From contig JANRLF010000008.1 in assembly GCA_033762815.1 (NCBI GenBank), positions 124,001 to 188,000 of the forward strand: a stretch of 64,000 nucleotides of DNA. Direction: 5' to 3'. A program made the translations under genes and the position numbers. This document shows positions 1 through 9,423 of this stretch, piece after piece (within the stretch, counting starts at the first letter, position 1; each line of letters opens with the position of its first letter). This DNA is from JANRLF01 sp033762815 (GTDB taxonomy: Bacteria; Bacteroidota; Bacteroidia; Chitinophagales; CAIOSU01). The notes under the pieces are model-generated. The model made no database searches. It worked only from the letters and a program-made list of their open reading frames with translations, and had not been told where the DNA came from.

Positions 1-524
1 TAATTTACGCCTTGCTTGCTTACCTGTTCTTACTTTTCACCATTGGATATCTGCGACTTAGGCGAACTGATAAGATATTGTTTTACGGCTTTTCTACCAG
101 TGCTTTCTTGTTCCCTATACTTGCTGCAGTGTTCCTATACCTCGCCATGGACATGGAACGGTTGCAGTGGTATATGTTAGGGGCTTTACTGGTACTGCTG
201 TTTGTTGGAGCTTTGTACCAACTACAACGCCACCGCTACCGCCCTACTTGGCATTATCTGTCTGCCATGTGGGTGTTGTTACTGGGCGTCTCGTTTTACC
301 TATTGGCCTTAACTGGTAAGTTTCCTGCCAATTTTTGGATGGAATATGCCCTGCAGGTAGGTATTATTTTATGCGTCAGCCTATTGTCAATGGGCCTTAG
401 CGAGCGGCAGAAATTGATTGACAAGGAAAAGGAAGGCGGCAGGCAACGAGCTACTTACATTTCCGAACTCATGGATTTCCTTAAGGAATTGCACCAAAAT
501 CCCGATGGGGAAAAGACTGCTTAG
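1..524 (+). CDS. 7TMR-DISM-like multi-pass membrane protein (3' end only)
   Basis: The frame is open through the left window edge (first full codon at position 3), so the N-terminal part is missing and about 173 codons remain. Five hydrophobic segments follow one another, then a charged tail. The last membrane segment runs into GLSERQKLIDKEKE, which resembles the end of the seven-transmembrane block of 7TMR-DISM sensor proteins, where a Gly-Leu-x-x-Arg helix leads into a cytoplasmic coiled coil. No kinase, GGDEF or HTH output domain follows; the protein stops about 45 residues after the last membrane segment. In that family the missing N-terminus would hold a periplasmic carbohydrate-binding-like domain; that is inference. 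It ends tail-to-tail with the SUI1 gene, sharing four bases. Confidence 0.55.
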   Translation, partial: IYALLAYLFLLFTIGYLRLRRTDKILFYGFSTSAFLFPILAAVFLYLAMDMERLQWYMLGALLVLLFVGALYQLQRHRYRPTWHYLSAMWVLLLGVSFYLLALTGKFPANFWMEYALQVGIILCVSLLSMGLSERQKLIDKEKEGGRQRATYISELMDFLKELHQNPDGEKTA

Positions 525-859
525 CGCAATTTTACCTTGTAGCCCCCAGCCTTCAATATCTCTGCTATTTTATCCTTGAATTCGCCCTGAATCAAAATTT
601 GCCCGTCCTTTTCGGCCCCTCCTACCCCACACTTGTTTTTCAGCGTACGGGCAAGCTCCTTCAAATCATCGGCGGTACCAATAAAACCATCCACTACCGT
701 AACCGATTTACCGCCCCGTAGCTTGCGGTCAATGCTCACCGTCAGTTGCTGCTGCCCCGGTTGCAGTGTCTCTTGAGCATCATCCGGCGATTGTTGGTAC
801 TCGTAGTCTGGGTTGGTACTATATACTACGCCTTCCCTGTTTTGTTGTTTCTTTGCCAT
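521..859 (-). CDS. SUI1/eIF1-like translation factor (YciH family)
   Basis: This 112-residue protein starts at an ATG. Its C-terminal two thirds match the eIF1/SUI1 fold: a basic strand with KLRGGKSVTVVDGF, the helix region DLKELARTLKNKCGVGG, and the closing GQILIQGEF and GYKVKLR. The Lys-Asn-Lys-Cys-Gly-x-Gly-Gly segment is the family hallmark. The N-terminal 40 residues are polar and Gln/Asp-rich, as is common in bacterial members. Homologues are thought to influence start-codon selection on the 30S subunit; the bacterial role is poorly defined. Its stop codon overlaps the stop of the upstream convergent gene within the tetranucleotide TTAG. Confidence 0.9.
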   Translation of the reverse strand: MAKKQQNREGVVYSTNPDYEYQQSPDDAQETLQPGQQQLTVSIDRKLRGGKSVTVVDGFIGTADDLKELARTLKNKCGVGGAEKDGQILIQGEFKDKIAEILKAGGYKVKLR

Positions 860-944
860 TACACTAAATTACGTAGAAAACGCATTCCCCCTTATCCATG
901 TTTATTGCTAAAATCGTAGCTTAGAACAATAGTTAGATATTGGC

Positions 945-2279
945 ATGAAGCACATTCTGTTATTAGGCGGGGGCAAATCGAGCACGGTATTAATGAATTA
1001 TTTATTGGAACGGGCAGGTGAAGAACAATGGCAGCTTACCATTGGCGATATGCAGCCTGAGCTCATCCGCTCCAAAACCAAGGATAGCACCCGTGCCACG
1101 GTAGTACAATTTAACCTGTCGGATGCGGCTCAACTGCAATCGCTGGTGAAACAGGCAGATTTGGTGATATCCATGTTGCCCGCCATGTTCCATCCCTTGG
1201 TGGCAAAGGAATGCCTCAGGCAGGGTCGTAATATGGTTACGGCCAGTTATGTGTCGGACGATATGCGCACCATGGCCAAGGACGTGGAAGCAGCAGGCCT
1301 CTTGTTCCTGAACGAAATGGGCGTTGACCCGGGCATTGACCACATGTCTGCCATGAAAGTGATTGACGAAATAAGGGCCAAAGGAGGCAAAATGACTGCT
1401 TTTGAGAGTTTTACGGGGGGATTGCTGGCACCTGAAAGCGAAAAAGACAACCCTTGGCGCTATAAATTCACCTGGAACCCAAGAAATGTGGTATTGGCTG
1501 GGCAAGGAGTGGCCAAGTTCATCCAAATGGGCCAGTACAAATACATTCCCTATCACAGGCTCTTCAGACGTACGGAACTGATTAATATTCCCGGCTATGG
1601 CATGTTCGAAGGCTACGGCAACCGCGATTCGTTAGGCTATAGGGAACAATATGGCCTACAGGATGTGCATACCATGTACAGGGGCACCTTAAGGCGGCCG
1701 GGGTTCTGCCGTTCATGGGATGTTTTCGTAAGCCTTGGTGCCACTGACGATAGTTACATTATCCAAGAATCGGAAACAATGACCTACCGCCAGTTCATCA
1801 ATTCCTTCTTGGCCTATCATCCTACCGATTCCGTGGAGCTGAAACTGGCACATTACTTACGCCTTGACCTGGACAGCGAAGAAATGTATAAACTGCAGTG
1901 GCTGGGAATTTTTGATGACAAGCCCATCGGACTGAAAAATGCCACCCCCGCGCAAATACTGCAGAAGATTTTGGAAGATAAGTGGAGCTTGGAACCTGAT
2001 GATAAAGACATGCTGGTTATGTGGCATAAGTTCAACTATGAGTTAGAGGGCCGGCAACATGAAAAGCATTCCTTTATGGTCTCTATCGGGAAAGATACTT
2101 TGGAAACAGCTATGGCTACCACGGTAGGGCTGCCCGTGGGAATTGCGGTAAAAATGATACTTCAGGGAAGGATGCCATTAGTGGGGGTACATATTCCCAC
2201 TATTAAAGCCGTATATGAACCTTTGTTGGAAGAGCTTGGCCATCATGGCATCAGCTTTATCGAGCGGGATGTACAGTGA
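945..2279 (+). CDS. Saccharopine dehydrogenase-family NAD(P)-dependent oxidoreductase
   Basis: 444 residues from an ATG. The N-terminus is a Rossmann fold with the dinucleotide loop LLLGGGKSSTV (residues about 4-14). A middle part has VISMLPAMFHPLVAKECL and the segment NEMGVDPGIDHMSA (about residues 124-137), both characteristic of the saccharopine dehydrogenase (LYS9-like, glutamate-forming) group. The C-terminal half is the substrate-binding alpha/beta domain. The family catalyses reversible oxidative cleavage of saccharopine in lysine metabolism; many bacterial members have untested substrates. It stands alone, one base from the convergent DNA ligase, so metabolic context does not narrow the substrate. 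Confidence 0.85.
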   Translation: MKHILLLGGGKSSTVLMNYLLERAGEEQWQLTIGDMQPELIRSKTKDSTRATVVQFNLSDAAQLQSLVKQADLVISMLPAMFHPLVAKECLRQGRNMVTASYVSDDMRTMAKDVEAAGLLFLNEMGVDPGIDHMSAMKVIDEIRAKGGKMTAFESFTGGLLAPESEKDNPWRYKFTWNPRNVVLAGQGVAKFIQMGQYKYIPYHRLFRRTELINIPGYGMFEGYGNRDSLGYREQYGLQDVHTMYRGTLRRPGFCRSWDVFVSLGATDDSYIIQESETMTYRQFINSFLAYHPTDSVELKLAHYLRLDLDSEEMYKLQWLGIFDDKPIGLKNATPAQILQKILEDKWSLEPDDKDMLVMWHKFNYELEGRQHEKHSFMVSIGKDTLETAMATTVGLPVGIAVKMILQGRMPLVGVHIPTIKAVYEPLLEELGHHGISFIERDVQ

Positions 2280-2280
2280 T

Positions 2281-3891
2281 TCACTCCTTAAATGTCTGCT
2301 CGTACACCAGCAATAGCTGTTGCAGGTCGGCCAGTGTGTTGGCCTCTTGTGCTGGCTTATCCTTACGCCAGCGGTTCATTCGGGGGAAACGCAGGGCAAC
2401 GCCCGACTTGTGCCTTGTGCTGCGCTGTATGCCCTCAAAAGCTATTTCAAAGACCAATTGCGGCACTACGCTGCGTACTGGCCCAAAGCGTTCCAAAGTA
2501 TTTTTCTTTACAAAACGGTCCACTTCCTTTATCTCCTCATCCGTAAGACCAGAATAGGCTTTGGTAAAGGGTACCAATTGGTCGCCATTCCATACAGCAA
2601 AAGTATAGTCGGTATATAGATTGGCTCTACGGCCACTCCCTTGCATGGCATAAATCAACACCGCATCTATCATCAAAGGGTCAATTTTCCACTTCCACCA
2701 ATCACCCTTTCGTCTGCCCACCTTATACACAGAGTGCTTATTCTTCAGCATTAGCCCCTCACAATAGTTTTCCCTTGAACATTCTCGTTCCCTGCTCAAT
2801 TCCTCCCAAGTGTGAAAAGCAACAAAGTCACTTAACTGTAGCACACTGGTGTGTTGAGAGGTGTGTTTTATCAAGTCCTCCAGCATTTGCCTCCTTTCTT
2901 GTAGGGGTCGCTTACGGATGTCTTCCCCACCGTACTCCAATAAATCATAGGCAACCAGTACCACCGGTGCATCATCCAACACTTTTTTGGTGATATTCTT
3001 TCTGCCTATGCGGGTTTGCAGAGCATTGAAAGGCATAGGCCTACCATCTTTGAAAGCCAATATCTCCCCATCTATCACCGTTCCGTTGGGCAATAGCTTT
3101 GTCAGAGGTTTGTATTCAGGAAACTTGTCTGTTACTAGGTCCTCTCCTCTAGACCATACGAACAATTCATTGTTTCTCACAATCAACTGCCCCCTGATTC
3201 CGTCCCATTTGCGCTCGGCAAACCAATCAATAGGGTCCCCAAGTTCTGCCACCTCCTTTTCCAAAGCATAGGCTAAGCAAAATGGGTAGGGTTTGGATAC
3301 ATCGCCTTGACCATCCTCTTCCACTATCAGTTTTTGAAAAGTGGTATCGTTAGGTGACCAATTACCCATTAATCGGTGGGCCAGTTGGCTTTCCTCCAAT
3401 CCAGTAAACCGAGAAAGGGCTTTAGTCATCAACTTCACCGAAAGGCCCACTCTAAAACTACCACCAATGAGCTTATTGAAAAGAAACCGCTCCATTTGGT
3501 CCATTTGGGCCCATGCGTTAAGCACCTTTTGCTTCTGCACAGCCTCATCATCATCTGCCAATGATGCGATAAACTCCATCCAATGGTGCAGGGGCTTATC
3601 ATCGGCCACGGCAGTGCGAGGTACTATCATGGATATGGTTTCGCTCATATCGCCCACTATGGCCCTTGACTCATCAAATAGCCAAGCGGGTATGCCCGCT
3701 GCCTCTGCTGCCCAATCCCTTATCAGATTACTACGAACACTACGCCTTGGCCGGCGTTCGCCCAACAAAGCGATCGCCCATATCTTGTCCTCGTCATCAG
3801 CCTCACCAAAATAGCGTACCATGGCCTCCACCTTTTTAGTGGTCTTGGTGGTTTGGTCCAGTTCGGTGAAAAGTTGGGTAAAACGCTTCAT
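2281..3891 (-). CDS. ATP-dependent DNA ligase (ligase-associated repair cluster type)
   Basis: 536 residues, ATG start. An N-terminal alpha-helical DNA-binding domain (about 1-200) is followed by the adenylation domain with the nucleotidyltransferase motif I ERKWDGIRGQ; Lys228 is the predicted AMP-accepting lysine. Motif III-like VIDGEILAF, motif IV EGLMLKN and motif V WWKWK follow, then an OB-fold domain to the end. Size and layout fit the bacterial ligases encoded next to a metallo-beta-lactamase exonuclease and implicated in DNA repair, rather than the NHEJ LigD type, because no polymerase or phosphoesterase domain is fused. Its ATG overlaps the stop of the exonuclease gene by four bases, indicating translational coupling. 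Confidence 0.93.
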   Translation of the reverse strand: MKRFTQLFTELDQTTKTTKKVEAMVRYFGEADDEDKIWAIALLGERRPRRSVRSNLIRDWAAEAAGIPAWLFDESRAIVGDMSETISMIVPRTAVADDKPLHHWMEFIASLADDDEAVQKQKVLNAWAQMDQMERFLFNKLIGGSFRVGLSVKLMTKALSRFTGLEESQLAHRLMGNWSPNDTTFQKLIVEEDGQGDVSKPYPFCLAYALEKEVAELGDPIDWFAERKWDGIRGQLIVRNNELFVWSRGEDLVTDKFPEYKPLTKLLPNGTVIDGEILAFKDGRPMPFNALQTRIGRKNITKKVLDDAPVVLVAYDLLEYGGEDIRKRPLQERRQMLEDLIKHTSQHTSVLQLSDFVAFHTWEELSRERECSRENYCEGLMLKNKHSVYKVGRRKGDWWKWKIDPLMIDAVLIYAMQGSGRRANLYTDYTFAVWNGDQLVPFTKAYSGLTDEEIKEVDRFVKKNTLERFGPVRSVVPQLVFEIAFEGIQRSTRHKSGVALRFPRMNRWRKDKPAQEANTLADLQQLLLVYEQTFKE

Positions 3892-4928
3892 TCCTGTTCC
3901 TTATCTTCTTTCACATCGGTGGGTTCGGCTTCCTTTATCTCGCTCAATTCACCCTCGTACTCAGTATGCTCCACTTTGGTTTGGTATCCTTTTTCCTTAA
4001 GCCAGTTGCTGAAAATATTGGTATAACCGTGCGTAGTAATAATACATTCGGCACCAGTTGCTTCTATGGCATCGTTAAGGCCTGTCCAATCGGCATGGTC
4101 GCTAATGGCAAAGCCTCTATCGACACTGCTGCGCCTTCTTGCCCCCCGCAAGGCCATCCATCCTGAAGCGATGCCAGTGGAATAAGGCTTGAAACGTCTA
4201 TGCCAAGGACTGTTGATAGCACTGGGCGGGGCTATAATCAATGCCCCAGCCATACTTTTAACATCGGTATCACGGGTTATTCGGGTAGTGGGCCGCAATG
4301 CTACGCCACTATCCCGTAGCAACTGGTTCATGTTCTCTACCGCACCATGTGTAAAAATGGGGCCAATACCATCGTCTACACATTGCAATATGCGCTGTGC
4401 CTTGCCTAAGGAATAACCCGCTATGATGCTTATCTTCCCTTCGGCTTTGTTGGCTCTCCACCATTGGTTGATGTCATTGAACAACTCCTCGTGGGGTTTC
4501 CACTTGTAAACAGGCAAACCAAATGTACATTCCGTAATAAAGACCCTGCAGCGTACTGGCTCAAAGGGCAGGGTAAAGCCATCATCCTGTACTTTGTAAT
4601 CGCCACTAGCTACCCACACATCTCCTTTGTATTCTACCCGCACTTGTGCCGACCCAATGACATGCCCCGCAGGGTGCAGCGAAAACTTCACTCCGTTGAT
4701 TATCCATGCCTCGCCATAATCAATCCCCTGTACACTGATATCATAGCCCAATCGCCCTTTTAAAATGGGAATCGATTGATGCTGGCATAAATAGTGCCTC
4801 ATGCCCCTGCGGGCATGGTCGCTATGCCCGTGCGTAATGATGGCATAATCTACTGCACGCCAGGGGTCAATATATACATTTGCTGGCGGGCAATAAATGC
4901 CTTTTTCCGTAAACTCAAGTAAAGCCAT
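3888..4928 (-). CDS. Ligase-associated DNA exonuclease (MBL/beta-CASP fold)
   Basis: 346 residues from the ATG at 4928; a TTG two codons earlier is possible but less likely. The metallo-beta-lactamase metal motif HGHSDHARRG lies about 35 residues in, followed by VASGDYK and the beta-CASP part; FAISDHADW and IITTHGYT near the end supply further metal ligands. The group was long annotated as putative mRNA 3'-end processing factor; in Pseudomonas putida the homologue is a DNA exonuclease encoded with a ligase, a helicase and a phosphoesterase. Here it is followed directly by the ligase gene with a four-base overlap, so the two are presumably made together. The C-terminal 20 residues are acidic and low complexity. 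Confidence 0.92.
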   Translation of the reverse strand: MALLEFTEKGIYCPPANVYIDPWRAVDYAIITHGHSDHARRGMRHYLCQHQSIPILKGRLGYDISVQGIDYGEAWIINGVKFSLHPAGHVIGSAQVRVEYKGDVWVASGDYKVQDDGFTLPFEPVRCRVFITECTFGLPVYKWKPHEELFNDINQWWRANKAEGKISIIAGYSLGKAQRILQCVDDGIGPIFTHGAVENMNQLLRDSGVALRPTTRITRDTDVKSMAGALIIAPPSAINSPWHRRFKPYSTGIASGWMALRGARRRSSVDRGFAISDHADWTGLNDAIEATGAECIITTHGYTNIFSNWLKEKGYQTKVEHTEYEGELSEIKEAEPTDVKEDKEQE

Positions 4929-4990
4929 TTTCAATGCAACAGGTAAGGCTTGTATTAGTTCCTATGCCTGAAATAACAAATTTTCGGCCA

Positions 4991-5395
4991 TTATTTGGCC
5001 AACTGGCCATCGAGGCTAATACGCCCTGGGCCTACCAATAACAGTACAATATAACCTGCTAGGAACAGGGTGGGTAGTTCCGCTTCGCCAAAGAAATCGT
5101 ACTTATGCACCCCAAAAATAACCACTATGGTAATAATTAGCGGCACCGTGGCCAAGCGGGTAAACAAACCTACTACTAACAAGATAGAGCAAAAGAACTC
5201 GGCGAAAATGGCTAGTGACAGTGACAAGGTTTGCCCCAGCCCCATAAAATCCATGAACTTGGCGCTGTACTCTTCAAAATGGCTGATTTTTTGAAATCCA
5301 TGTGCCGCCATCAATACGCCCACAAATAGACGCAATATCAATATGGCCAAATCAAAGGCCCAAGGCTTATACTTTATGGTTAGCAACTTCTTCAT
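4991..5395 (-). CDS. DoxX family membrane protein
   Basis: 134 residues from the ATG at 5395 (MKKLLTIKYK). Four hydrophobic helices and the DoxX signature LILRLFVGVLMAAHGFQKI in the first helix, with a further conserved segment AIFAEFFCSILLVVGLFTRL. DoxX proteins are small inner-membrane proteins; some act with thiol- or quinol-linked enzymes, but most members lack a defined role. The gene sits between the exonuclease and a pseudouridine synthase on the same strand without tight coupling. Confidence 0.85.
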   Translation of the reverse strand: MKKLLTIKYKPWAFDLAILILRLFVGVLMAAHGFQKISHFEEYSAKFMDFMGLGQTLSLSLAIFAEFFCSILLVVGLFTRLATVPLIITIVVIFGVHKYDFFGEAELPTLFLAGYIVLLLVGPGRISLDGQLAK

Positions 5396-5425
5396 AACTA
5401 TAATTTGGAAGCGAAAATAAAGCAA

Positions 5426-6115
5426 TCAACCATTATCCTTAAATGGCCGCCACAAATTGTTGTTTGGGACAGGGGCGGTGATAACTGTTGGTTCTTTTTT
5501 CACAGGGTGGATAAACTCAACCATACGGGCATGCAAGCAAATGGAGCCGTCCGCATTAGACGTAGGGTATCCATACTTTACATCACCAACTATTGGGCTG
5601 CCGATATGCGATAACTGGGCACGAATTTGATGGTGCCTCCCTGTTTCCAATTGAATCTCCAATAAATGCAAACCTGCTCTACTGAGCTTAAGCTGGTAAT
5701 GCAGTATGGCCTCTTTACTATCCTTAGTAGGATTGTCGGTCACCTTGGTCATCTTCTTGTCCAACAGACGGAACAGATGGTTCTTCAAGGTGCCCTTTTC
5801 TGGATTGGGGCGCTTTTCTACCAAACACCAATAGGTCTTCTTCAATTCTTTTTCCCGAAGCATGGCCGTTAATCGCTCCAGGGCTTTGCTGGTACGGGCA
5901 TAGATTATAGCTCCTGAGGTAGGCCTATCCAAACGGTGCGGGATACCCAAAAAAACATCGCCCGGCTTGCCGTACTTTTCTTTAATATAGGCTTTTACCA
6001 AATCGGCCAAGGTGGATTGTGCACTGTCATCTTGGTCGGACAACTGGCCCGATTGCTTATTGATTACAATTAAATGGTTGTCTTCGTACAGAATTTGGCT
6101 AGGGTCGAACGGCAT
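5426..6115 (-). CDS. RluA-family RNA pseudouridine synthase
   Basis: 229 residues starting at the ATG at 6115 (MPFDPSQILYED). The catalytic motif HRLDRPTSGAIIYART is clear; the Asp in LDR is the active-site residue of all pseudouridine synthases. GRHHQIRAQLSHIG and LHARMVEFIHP near the C-terminus complete the RluA-type core. There is no N-terminal S4 domain, which places it with the short RluA/RluC-like and TruC-like forms acting on rRNA or tRNA; the exact target cannot be told from sequence. It is 30 bases upstream of the DoxX start on the same strand. Confidence 0.9.
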   Translation of the reverse strand: MPFDPSQILYEDNHLIVINKQSGQLSDQDDSAQSTLADLVKAYIKEKYGKPGDVFLGIPHRLDRPTSGAIIYARTSKALERLTAMLREKELKKTYWCLVEKRPNPEKGTLKNHLFRLLDKKMTKVTDNPTKDSKEAILHYQLKLSRAGLHLLEIQLETGRHHQIRAQLSHIGSPIVGDVKYGYPTSNADGSICLHARMVEFIHPVKKEPTVITAPVPNNNLWRPFKDNG

Positions 6116-6177
6116 GCTGCAAAAGTGCAATTAATTAGCAACTCCATATCTATCGTTTAGGAATTGCCATAAAACAA

Positions 6178-6207
6178 ACAGCCGCCAAACTAGGTTTAGG
6201 CGGCTGT
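6178..6207 (-). terminator. Intrinsic terminator after secDF
   Basis: A 9-bp perfect stem (ACAGCCGCC / GGCGGCTGT) with a 12-base loop lies 22 bases past the secDF stop. On the minus strand it is followed by TTTGTTTTATGG, a passable U-tract. Confidence 0.8.
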
Positions 6208-6229
6208 CGTATATCCAGAATCAAACTTT

Positions 6230-9200
6230 TTAGCGTAGGTCTTTATCGTCCTTAGCCAAATCGATAACCACTGGTGAAGCAATGAAGATAGAGGAATAGG
6301 TACCTACAATAATACCGATCATCAAGGCGAAAGCAAAGCCCCTAATCATTTCACCGCCAAATATGAACAGGATGGTCACTACCATAAAGGTGATGAACGA
6401 AGTCATTATGGTACGGCTCAGGGTATCGTTAATGGCCATATTGGCAATTGTTTTGGCATCCTTGGTGGGGTGCTCCCGGAAATACTCCCTGATACGGTCG
6501 AATACGATTACCGTATCGTTAATGGAATAACCGATAATAGTAAGGATTGCCGCAATAAAGTGCTGGTCAATTTCCAATGAAAATGGCATTAGCCCCGCCA
6601 GAATGGAGAATACGCTCAACATTACAAAAGCATCGTGCAAGGTAGCTACCACGGCCCCAACGCCATATTGGTACTTCCTAAAGCGGATAAAAATCCAGAA
6701 GAAAATAAAAAGTATAGCCAGTACACCTGCATACACTGAGGTTTTTAAAATATCGTCGGCAATAGCAGCACCTACTTTTGAAGATTGTAGCTTCCGCGTT
6801 TTGTGAAACTCATCAAAGCTAGGTACAGGACTGTACATATCTTTTAAGCCTTCATACAACTTCAATTCCACAAGACTATCCACTTGTTTTCCTTGCTCAT
6901 CAATCTTATATGAAGTGGTAATACGTACTTGATTGGCACCCCCAAAAGTTTTCACAACGGGAGCCTTACCTTCAAACTGATCGGCTAGCTTTGAGGTTAT
7001 CTGAGCGGTATTGGCGGGTTGGTCAAACTTAATATCATAAGTCCTACCTCCAGTGAAATCAACACCTAGTTCGAAGCCTTTAGTGAACATGGAAGTAAGA
7101 CCACCAACAATAATTAGCCCTGATATAATATAAGTCATTTTTTTACGGCCCAAGAAATCAATATTGATATGCTTAAAGGCACCGCTGGTAAGTTTGGTAC
7201 CGAACTTAATTACTCTATCATTTTGTATCCAGCTATCCATTAACAAACGAGAGAACAATACAGCCGTAATCATGGACGACATGATACCGATAACAAATAT
7301 TACTGCGAAACCTTTCACTGGGCCTAAACCGAAGAACAATAGAATAAAGCCCGTGATAATGGCCGTTAGGTTAGCATCGATAATTGCTGAATACGATTTA
7401 CTGTAACCATCAGCCACCGCTATTTTAATCCCTTTGCCTTTTTCCAATTCCTCCCTAATCCGTTCGTAAATTACTACGTTGGCATCTACTGCCATCGCTA
7501 TGGTCAGCAGCACACCAGCCATACCTGGCAGCGTTAGGGCAGCTTGAAAGGAAGCTAATGCGCCAGCCACAAACAACATATTAAGCAAAAGCGACAAAAT
7601 GGCTACGAAACTTGATGAGCTGTAGTAGAACGCCATAAAACCGATAACACATAGGAAACCTACCACCAACGATGTAATTCCTTTATTGATAGATTCTTTA
7701 CCCAATGTAGGGCCCACTACCTCTTCCTCAATAATATCTGCCGGGGCTGGTAGCTTACCCGCTTTGATAATGCTGGCTAGGTCTTTCGCTTCCGCAGCAG
7801 TAAAGTTGCCAGTGATTACTGACCTACCCCCGGGAATTTCGTTCTTTGGTACTGGTGCGGTCAATACTTGATTATCCAGCGTAATGGCGATACCTCTCTT
7901 GTTATCGGGCTGTGAATTCTTACGGGTCAAGTTTTGCCATATTTCAGCACCCTCTTCATTCATCACTATGCTTACTTCAAAGCCGCCGGATTCGCCCAAA
8001 TCCGATGTGGCATCTTCAATTACTTCCCCGGTCAATGGGGCTTTATCCTCATCATTTCCTGTTTTGATGGCGTATAATTGATAACTTCCCTCATTTGCCT
8101 TTGCCGACCAGAATAGCTTCAAATCCCTTGGTAATACTGCTTTCACTTCAGGATCTTCCAAATACTTGTTTACTTTATCGCGATTGTTCTTAAATGCAAT
8201 GGCTACGACAGGTCCTTCGCCTAAGCTATACTGACCAGCTTGGTTGGCCATGATATTAGGACTTAGCAACGAATTAGCCCCACCAATTAAGGGAAACTTT
8301 TTATCGTCATCGTTCTTCTTGGTGGTATCTTTTGCAGCAGGTTTGCTCAAAATATTACCTGTATCATTACTGGCAAGCGGGTTGTTGCTTGAATCAGTGC
8401 CAAGTGTTGCTATACTACTATCTTCAATGGAAGAATCAGCAGCAATTGAGGTGGTATCTTCCTTAGTGCTATCCTCAATATAGCCCAACTTTTCAGCAAT
8501 AACATTATTGGCCTCCACCAAATAAGGGTATATCTCCTGATTATCGTAAGTATCCCAAAACTCCAACTTGGCGGTTGATTGTAACAATTTGCGCGCCCGC
8601 TCGGGGTTATCTATACCAGGGAGCTCAATAATAATCCTATCCGTAGTGGGCTGCTTGCTAATATTCGGGTTACTAACTCCTAATCCGTCAATACGGGCAC
8701 GTACAATATTGTAGGTTTGGTCAACCGCTGCTTCTGCAGACCTTCTTAATTCTTCGATTACTTTATCGTCAGGGTCGCCGAATTTGATGTTCTTTTCATT
8801 ACCAATGGTAGCAAAAATGGCACTCATTGAGTTTTTGTTGCCAGCTTTTTGCTGAAAAGCCCTAGCAAAAAGGGTGATATAATCTTCATCGGAAGATTGC
8901 TGAAGCTTGCGGGCTTCATTCAATGCATAAATAAAGTTTGGATCTTTACTGTCATTGGACATAGCCTTCAAAAGGTCTTCAATGGACACCTGCAACACCA
9001 CGCTCATACCCCCTTGCAAATCCAAGCCAAGGTTAATTTGGTATTTCAGAAGGTCTTGATAGGTGATTTGCGTAAAACCTAAATCATAGACTGGCTTGTT
9101 TGAAACCGAGTCCAAAAACCTGCTTTTTTCAACAATAGCCAATTTCTTTAGGGAATCTTGGGAAAGATTCATTCCCTTATACTGTTTTTCAATCCTTTGT

Positions 9201-9319
9201 TGTGCGGTATCGGCAGCGTTGCTTTCTACCCTTTTGGCAAGAAAACTAAATAACAATTGATAGAGGCATACTACTACTAAGGCAATGATAAATGCCCTAA
9301 TCAAACCTTTTGCTTGCAT
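6230..9319 (-). CDS. secDF: Fused protein translocase subunit SecDF
   Basis: 1029 residues, ATG start. SecD part: first membrane helix at 8-28, the D1 motif NLGLDLQGGMS near residue 96, a large periplasmic region, and the D5 motif DANVVIYERIREEL near 610. SecF part begins near 726 with VDFTGGRTYDIKF near 753 and the F4 motif GYSINDTVIVFDRIRE near 930. The proton-driven SecDF pulls Sec substrates into the periplasm, the first export step for every T9SS cargo in this window. Residues about 280-350 form a Ser/Thr/Asp-rich low-complexity insert inside the periplasmic domain, probably a flexible linker. Single-chain SecDF is usual in Bacteroidota. Confidence 0.97.
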   Translation of the reverse strand: MQAKGLIRAFIIALVVVCLYQLLFSFLAKRVESNAADTAQQRIEKQYKGMNLSQDSLKKLAIVEKSRFLDSVSNKPVYDLGFTQITYQDLLKYQINLGLDLQGGMSVVLQVSIEDLLKAMSNDSKDPNFIYALNEARKLQQSSDEDYITLFARAFQQKAGNKNSMSAIFATIGNEKNIKFGDPDDKVIEELRRSAEAAVDQTYNIVRARIDGLGVSNPNISKQPTTDRIIIELPGIDNPERARKLLQSTAKLEFWDTYDNQEIYPYLVEANNVIAEKLGYIEDSTKEDTTSIAADSSIEDSSIATLGTDSSNNPLASNDTGNILSKPAAKDTTKKNDDDKKFPLIGGANSLLSPNIMANQAGQYSLGEGPVVAIAFKNNRDKVNKYLEDPEVKAVLPRDLKLFWSAKANEGSYQLYAIKTGNDEDKAPLTGEVIEDATSDLGESGGFEVSIVMNEEGAEIWQNLTRKNSQPDNKRGIAITLDNQVLTAPVPKNEIPGGRSVITGNFTAAEAKDLASIIKAGKLPAPADIIEEEVVGPTLGKESINKGITSLVVGFLCVIGFMAFYYSSSSFVAILSLLLNMLFVAGALASFQAALTLPGMAGVLLTIAMAVDANVVIYERIREELEKGKGIKIAVADGYSKSYSAIIDANLTAIITGFILLFFGLGPVKGFAVIFVIGIMSSMITAVLFSRLLMDSWIQNDRVIKFGTKLTSGAFKHINIDFLGRKKMTYIISGLIIVGGLTSMFTKGFELGVDFTGGRTYDIKFDQPANTAQITSKLADQFEGKAPVVKTFGGANQVRITTSYKIDEQGKQVDSLVELKLYEGLKDMYSPVPSFDEFHKTRKLQSSKVGAAIADDILKTSVYAGVLAILFIFFWIFIRFRKYQYGVGAVVATLHDAFVMLSVFSILAGLMPFSLEIDQHFIAAILTIIGYSINDTVIVFDRIREYFREHPTKDAKTIANMAINDTLSRTIMTSFITFMVVTILFIFGGEMIRGFAFALMIGIIVGTYSSIFIASPVVIDLAKDDKDLR

Positions 9320-9351
9320 TTCTTTTTATTATAGGTTCGGAAAAATTTGGG

Positions 9352-9359
9352 CAAATATA
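9352..9359 (-). promoter_or_regulatory. -7 promoter element for secDF
   Basis: The minus strand reads TATATTTG here, matching the Bacteroidota -7 consensus TAnnTTTG, 33 bases before the secDF ATG. I see no good TTTG at the expected upstream spacing, so this is only half supported. Confidence 0.4.
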
Positions 9360-9423
9360 AGCATTTAATTGTTGAAAGATGGGCATGCGTGGAAGTAATA
9401 AAAACCTAATAAAGCCTACGATA

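Noticed and set aside
1002..1556. Minus-strand frame of 184 codons opposite the saccharopine dehydrogenase-like gene
   Set aside because: Fully antisense to a clear Rossmann-fold enzyme, His/Cys-rich and without motifs.
8270..8480. Frameshift or insertion inside secDF
   Set aside because: The Ser/Thr/Asp-rich stretch stays in frame and both flanking domains are intact; it reads as a natural low-complexity linker.
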